Assembly: GCA_050084985.1 (NCBI GenBank) | Contig: JBITNC010000001.1 | Location: 116,002,001-116,066,000, forward strand | Direction: 5' to 3' | DNA: 64,000 nt | From: Nageia nagi | Taxonomy: Eukaryota > Pinophyta | Part shown: in pieces, positions 59,420 to 64,000 of the stretch | How positions within the stretch are numbered: position 1 is the stretch's first letter | Layout of the letters: each line of letters opens with the position of its first letter | Notes under the pieces: generated by a model | Seen by the model: the letters and a program-made list of their open reading frames with translations, nothing else | Database searches by the model: none | Told to the model about the DNA's origin: nothing | Translations under genes and position numbers: made by a program

Positions 59420-59432
59420 GCTTTTGATACCA
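59420..59432 (-). promoter_or_regulatory. Primer binding site of element H
   Basis: On the minus strand TGGTATCAAAAGC, three bases inside the LTR end, resembles the initiator Met tRNA site. Confidence 0.65.
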
Positions 59433-59435
59433 TTT

Positions 59436-60802
59436 TGATGATCCCAAATTGATGGATCATGCTCAAATGTGCCCTAGGAGAGGAACATTTACCTTTAAGC
59501 TTCTAATCTAGCCAATTCTACTCAAACATACAAATATACTCCAACATCCATCAATAATTAAAAAAATTATGAATTGCAAACTAAAATGGATCAAGCAACC
59601 CAACATAGGCATAAATAAGCAATAACAAATTTTATACTATAAAAATAGTGCTCCAAATCTAACATCCAAGTAGTAAGAGACCAATAATAGCATATAGGAA
59701 AAATAAAGTAATTTTATTGAGATATGAAATGGTAAAAGACCAATTACAATATTTTTGGACCTAAAGAACTTGCACCAAGGTTGTCTACAATAGGGTCATT
59801 ATGGATAGATCCAAGGCCTCACAATTATGATAGTAGCAAGGCCAAACCTAGGGTTTCCCTACTCCTCTATGATGGAACAAATAGTGTTTCTCTCCCAAAT
59901 GGTCAAAATAAGCTCAAGGCTAGCCTTTAATCACCTTAAGACCTCAAATGCATATTGCTCCACAAGTGGCAAAGAAAGAGTTCTCACACTTAGTCTGATA
60001 AAAGGGGGTTTAAATATAAATTCAACATATCTCATAATGTCTAGGAGTTCTCCTTTTATATGTCAAGTAATCCATCTTCTTATCTTGCATTGAGGTGATC
60101 TAACAATGGAGATATGCAATCTGTGTGATCTTGATGACAACCTCCAAGATGAAGAGCCTTGGGACAAATGAGATCACATCCAATGGTCTAGAAATGAATT
60201 ACTCAATTTATGGGGATTCCAATATGCCTTGGAGTCCATGCCATATATCAAAATACCCAAATAGGGTGACATGGGCCCTATAAATGCCAAATACTCCAAT
60301 GTGGGGATGAATTTCTCCTTAAATGCCCAACATCCATGTATGGGAGCCTTCTAATGCCTTGAGATGCCAAATATCCCTCTTAGGATGCCTAGTCCAATCT
60401 TGGGGCTCTCTTGATGCCTCATAGTATATGTAATCACATAGGGGATGCTCTACCTCAAAGAGGGGAGTATTAATGATAAGAAGATCATCTTATGTAAATA
60501 TTACATTCATCAAGGCTAGAAATATGGAACACCTTATTATTGGAGATCAATATTGCATTTACAAATATAATTTCCTTGGTATCATTAATACATATTATTG
60601 GCATAATTAAGCACTCAATTATACCTAATGAACTAATAAAAAGGGCCCATTACTCCATAATTTGAGCATGTAACTAAGCCTCTAAGTGGAACTTATAATA
60701 TTTTTCCAAAACCTACTAAAATAAATAAAATCATGTCAAAGCTAAAGTTCTCATTTATCAAAGGTGAAATGGGGAAAACACCATAAAAATAGGGACATTA
60801 CA
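59436..60802 (-). repeat. 5' LTR of minus-strand element H, inserted in element G
   Basis: On the minus strand this reads TGTAATGTCCC at 60802 down to GATCATCA at 59436, 1367 bp, with TG and CA ends and a primer site directly after. A TATA box, TATAAAAGGA, lies on the minus strand at 60051-60060. The right edge cuts the integrase frame of G exactly. No second copy exists in the window, so the call rests on these signals and not on an LTR pair. The short frame at 59827-60093 is not supported. Confidence 0.6.
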
Positions 60803-62766
60803 CTATGTACATATTATTAAAGAGAATAGGAAAAAATTGGATGAAAAATTCATTAAGTGTATCTTTTTGGGATACTCTAATGAGTCTGAATCCTACAGGT
60901 GCTACAATCTAATCTTTGACAAGTTGCACATCAGCCAAGATGTGATGTTAAATAAAGGACACACATATTTAAAGGACTCATATGCATTTGACATTGTTAC
61001 AAAGTTAGAGGACTTTAGTTCTACTAATTTGGTTGAACCAATGTAACCTTCCCACTCCCAATCACCTAAACCTTGGATACCTATTACTCCTTCAAATACG
61101 AGGCTTGCACAAGATCATCCAAAGTCTCAAATGTTGGATGATAATTTCACAAGGAATGTGATTCATCAACAATATAGGGAGTGATCAAATCATCAACTAC
61201 ATCATGATGTCCTATTCCCTCCTTGAACCGTCCAAATTCAAATAAATGATGACCAATGAAGATTGGAAAGCAGTAATGGAAAATGAGATAGAACACATCT
61301 AGAAGAATGACTCTTGGAGCTTGTCCCTCCTTTAATGAATAAGAATGTCATTGGATTCAAATCGATCTACAAGTTGAAGCACAATGTTGATAAAAACATT
61401 ACAAAATACAAAGCCCAATGAGTTGTTAAGGGTTATTTCCAAAAAGAAGGCATGGATTACAAGAGATAGTTTCCCATGTTTCCCACTTTGAGATAGTTTG
61501 TTCTCTTCTTGCTTTACCTTCCTATTTTGGTATAAAAGTATACCAAATGGGTGTCAAATATTACTTCTCAAATTGAGACTTAGAAGGAGTTTATGTGAAT
61601 CAACCCTAAGGATTCACCATTGCTGGCCATGATGACAAAGTGTATAGGCTCAACAAAACTCGTTATAGTCCAAAGCAAGCCCCTTGCACCTGGTATTATC
61701 AGATTGACATATGCTTCCATCAAAATGACTACAAAAGGTGCTCCATACAAGCCAAATTGTATACAAAAGTATTTGAATTTGATTATATAATCATTTGTCT
61801 CTATAATGATGATATTATTTTTATGAGCTTCTCTTCTTCCATGCTCTAATAGTTTAAGACTACCATGGTTGATGAGTTTGAGATGAGTGATTTGGGTGAC
61901 ATGCAATATTTTAGGGGAAAACAAATTGAATAGTCATCCAACATCATATTCATTACTCAAACCAAATATGTTGATGATATGATTACCATATTATCAATGA
62001 AATATTGCAAACCTGTTGGTACCCCCACTATTATAGGTTATAAATTGGTGAAGGAGGATTATATTCCTCTGGTGAATGCAACCCTGTATAGGTCACTTGT
62101 ACATAGTATGATGTATTTCATAGCTACTCGACCTAATACAATATTTGTATTTATTCTAGTAGCATGATTCATGCATTCTACTCATGAATCCCACTGAACA
62201 AAAAATAAATGGATACTTTGGTATGTGTCTAACACCAAAGCTTTTAGATTGTGGTATAAATATACTGACTTTGAGACTCTATAATCATATACAAATATTG
62301 GTTGGTTCGGAAGCTTAGATGATCAAAAGAGCACCTTCAAGTATGCCTTCTTATTTGGTGAATCCTCATCTCTTGGAACAACAAGAAGCAACAAATAATT
62401 GCTCTTTCCACTAAAAAAGAAAAATATATAGTTACCTCCTCTTATTGCATACAAGCCATTTGGATGGCTCAATTATTTGAGGATTTGGGTATGGAACTTT
62501 CCTAGCCCATTATCATCCATTGTGACAACATTAGCACCATTGCAGTGACCAAGAATCCAACTTTTAATAGCAGGAGAAAGCACACAAATATCCAACACCA
62601 TTTTATGAGAGACTTGGTGAATGATGGATTTCTTGAATTCAAATTTTATTCTATTAACTACCAACTAGTAGACATCTTCACCAAAGCTTTATCGAAGGAT
62701 CAATTCCTTAGTCTCTTAAATCGTATTGAAATTCAATCCATTCACATTAAGGGGAAGAATAAATAA
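60803..62766 (+). pseudogene. pol: Element G: 3' part of a copia pol (integrase end, RT, RNase H)
   Basis: It begins in mid-frame with YVHIIKENRKKLDEKF and FLGYSNESESYRCYN, the C-terminal part of copia integrase. RT follows from about 61240 with NKNVIGFKSIYKLKH, YYQIDICFHQND and YNDD (61802-61813) in place of YVDD. RNase H relics are TRPNTIFVFIL, TKNPTFNSRRKHTNIQHHF and VDIFTKALSKDQF. A stop is at 62764. The 5' half is missing because H is inserted at 60802. Pol is unlike the other families here. Confidence 0.8.
62749..62757 (+). promoter_or_regulatory. Polypurine tract candidate of element G
   Basis: AAGGGGAAG lies just before the terminal stop of the RNase H frame, where a copia PPT is expected. 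Confidence 0.55.
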
Positions 62767-63560
62767 ATTTAATGTTTAGTTTGAATTCCCATTTTGGTCA
62801 AATCTTTCATGCACATACATCTCCCTCAATGGCACCATGCAACAAATTGACTCCACCTACCAACATTTATTTCTTTTGTAGACATGTAGTTGAGCTCTTA
62901 ATGCTCACAATTTGATCAGATCTTCTTTGGATGCACATACATGAACACCAATTCCTTTTTGATAGATTTCATTTATGTTTTTCCTAATCTTTGAGCATTG
63001 TGATTTATATGATTTCTTAGAGTCTCCAATACTCCATCTTTTTTTTGTATCTATAAATAGGACCTAATTTTCCTTTGTAAGATATGTGGAAGCAATTATT
63101 GTAATGTTATGTTATCATTTAAGCATTCATAATAGAAAATATTTCATTTGCTTTGCAACTCTCTATTTTCATTCCCTTCATGTGGTTGACTGATTGTGTA
63201 TGACTCGACATCTTGAAGCAGATATCTTGAAGCTGGTTTGAGGTATTTCTTACCATTAAGTCCATATTTTAACTTTTGGGTGTTACTGAAATTATCATTT
63301 TACATGATTTTAGTAGTGAGGTATCTTGGTTTGCATTCTTGTTACCCTATTTTGGGTCTCATACAAGATTGAATGCTTAAGTATTGCACTTAGCTCTTTA
63401 GCCTCATGATTTTCCTTACTGGAATCATGTCCAAACAAGATCTCCCTTCTTGCACTTTTTTGAATATGTTTTCAGGTTCTTTATAGCATTATTGGACCTT
63501 CATCTTTAATACATGACATGCTTTAGGCTTTTAGGAGCTTTCCTTACTACTTGGATGAAT
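62767..63560 (+). repeat. Probable 3' LTR region of element G
   Basis: After the PPT there is non-coding sequence with a TATA box, CTATAAATAG, at 63051-63060, and an AT-rich region suitable for polyadenylation. Exact borders cannot be set because the 5' partner is absent. The LTR probably ends between 63.2 and 63.5 kb. Confidence 0.45.
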
Positions 63561-64000
63561 TTTGGTGCTTCATTGTGTCATGTCATGCCTTTCAAAGCCT
63601 TGTCATGTCATGTTCATATTTTTGTTGACATCATTTTTCTTACTTCCTGACACTTAGTGCATCTCTTATTATGTCGCACTCTAATAATCCTTTTGTTGAC
63701 ATCATTGTTCTTATCACATGACACTCATCATTATTCTCCCTTTGCTACATTGTAACAATATATTTTTTGATGTCATCCTATGGAAAGTGTGACATACCAA
63801 CTTTTCCCTATATCGCATAATGATGCCACTTTGGTTGATGTCATCCTTGCAAAAATATGACATTGCCCTATTTTCTTCTTGGTGTCGCATCACAACAATC
63901 TATTTGCTGACATTAACATCTCAAAAGTGCAAGATTCTGCATTTTTCCTTATCTCGTATCACAAAGAAGCTTTTGCTGACATCATCAACCTCAAAGTGTG
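63560..64000 (+). repeat. Degenerate 70-bp tandem repeat at the window end
   Basis: TTGYTGACATCAT or TTGATGTCATCC recurs at 63622, 63693, 63767, 63835, 63904 and 63973, spacings 71, 74, 68, 69 and 69. Between them TGTCGCATCAC/TATCGCATAA and GTGTGACAT-like phrases also recur. The array runs out of the window. Confidence 0.8.

Noticed and set aside
63560-64000. CRISPR-like array because of regular 70-bp spacing
   Set aside because: Units are degenerate over their whole length, with no constant repeat and unique spacers, and the sequence is plant nuclear DNA.
1-64000. tRNA, rRNA, intact host gene or DNA transposon
   Set aside because: None was seen. A cloverleaf search or a terminal inverted repeat search by program could still find small ones.

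Overview
This is nuclear DNA of a seed plant: AT-rich, with no intact host gene, and built almost entirely of LTR retrotransposons in several stages of decay. Long solitary stretches of old Ty1/copia and Tat-type Ty3/gypsy sequence, plus a PPR relic of the gymnosperm/moss style, make a conifer or other gymnosperm a reasonable guess. That guess is an inference; the sequence does not prove it.

Left part (1-24.2 kb). Element A is a Tat-lineage Ty3/gypsy element whose 5' end lies outside the window. Its gag and protease relics occupy 1-2214. They are interrupted by element E, a complete Sirevirus-like copia element (2215-11514, LTRs of about 1.98 kb, TTATA target duplication). A resumes at 11515 with reverse transcriptase, two RNase H domains (the Tat hallmark) and integrase, ending near 16.13 kb. 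Behind pol there is an unidentified sense-strand frame (16.4-17.4 kb), a long AT-rich stretch with a CA/AT microsatellite, and on the minus strand a decayed plant mobile domain (PMD) gene (20.5-22.5 kb). The PMD relic may be an antisense extra ORF of A.

Middle (24.2-31.9 kb). Element F is a complete 5.1-kb copia element (24202-29335, ATTTT duplication) sitting in a degenerate direct repeat. To its right is a minus-strand relic of a PDS5 cohesin-regulator gene (30661-31095).

Right part (31.9-60.8 kb) is a nest of elements. Plus-strand copia element D (31927-58642) is split by minus-strand copia element C (36209-54731, AAAGA duplication), and C is split by plus-strand Sirevirus-like element B (40347-49469, CATTT duplication). 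C and D belong to related families, and so do B and E. To the right of D is the LTR and primer binding site of a minus-strand element H (59436-60802), which is itself inserted in the integrase gene of copia fragment G (60803-62766). If D lies inside H, the order is G > H > D > C > B, five levels deep. The leader of C carries a GC-richer fragment of a PPR gene, and the PDS5 relic lies on the same strand as H, so this window may record two captures of host gene fragments by LTR elements. The window ends in a degenerate 70-bp tandem repeat.

Nothing here looks translatable today. Every gag-pol has stops or frameshifts; many stops in B and E stand where a Gln or Arg codon is expected, as deamination of methylated cytosine would produce. 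What remains informative is the structure: target duplications, LTR signals, primer sites, multiplied polypurine tracts, and leader and 3'-UTR repeats.
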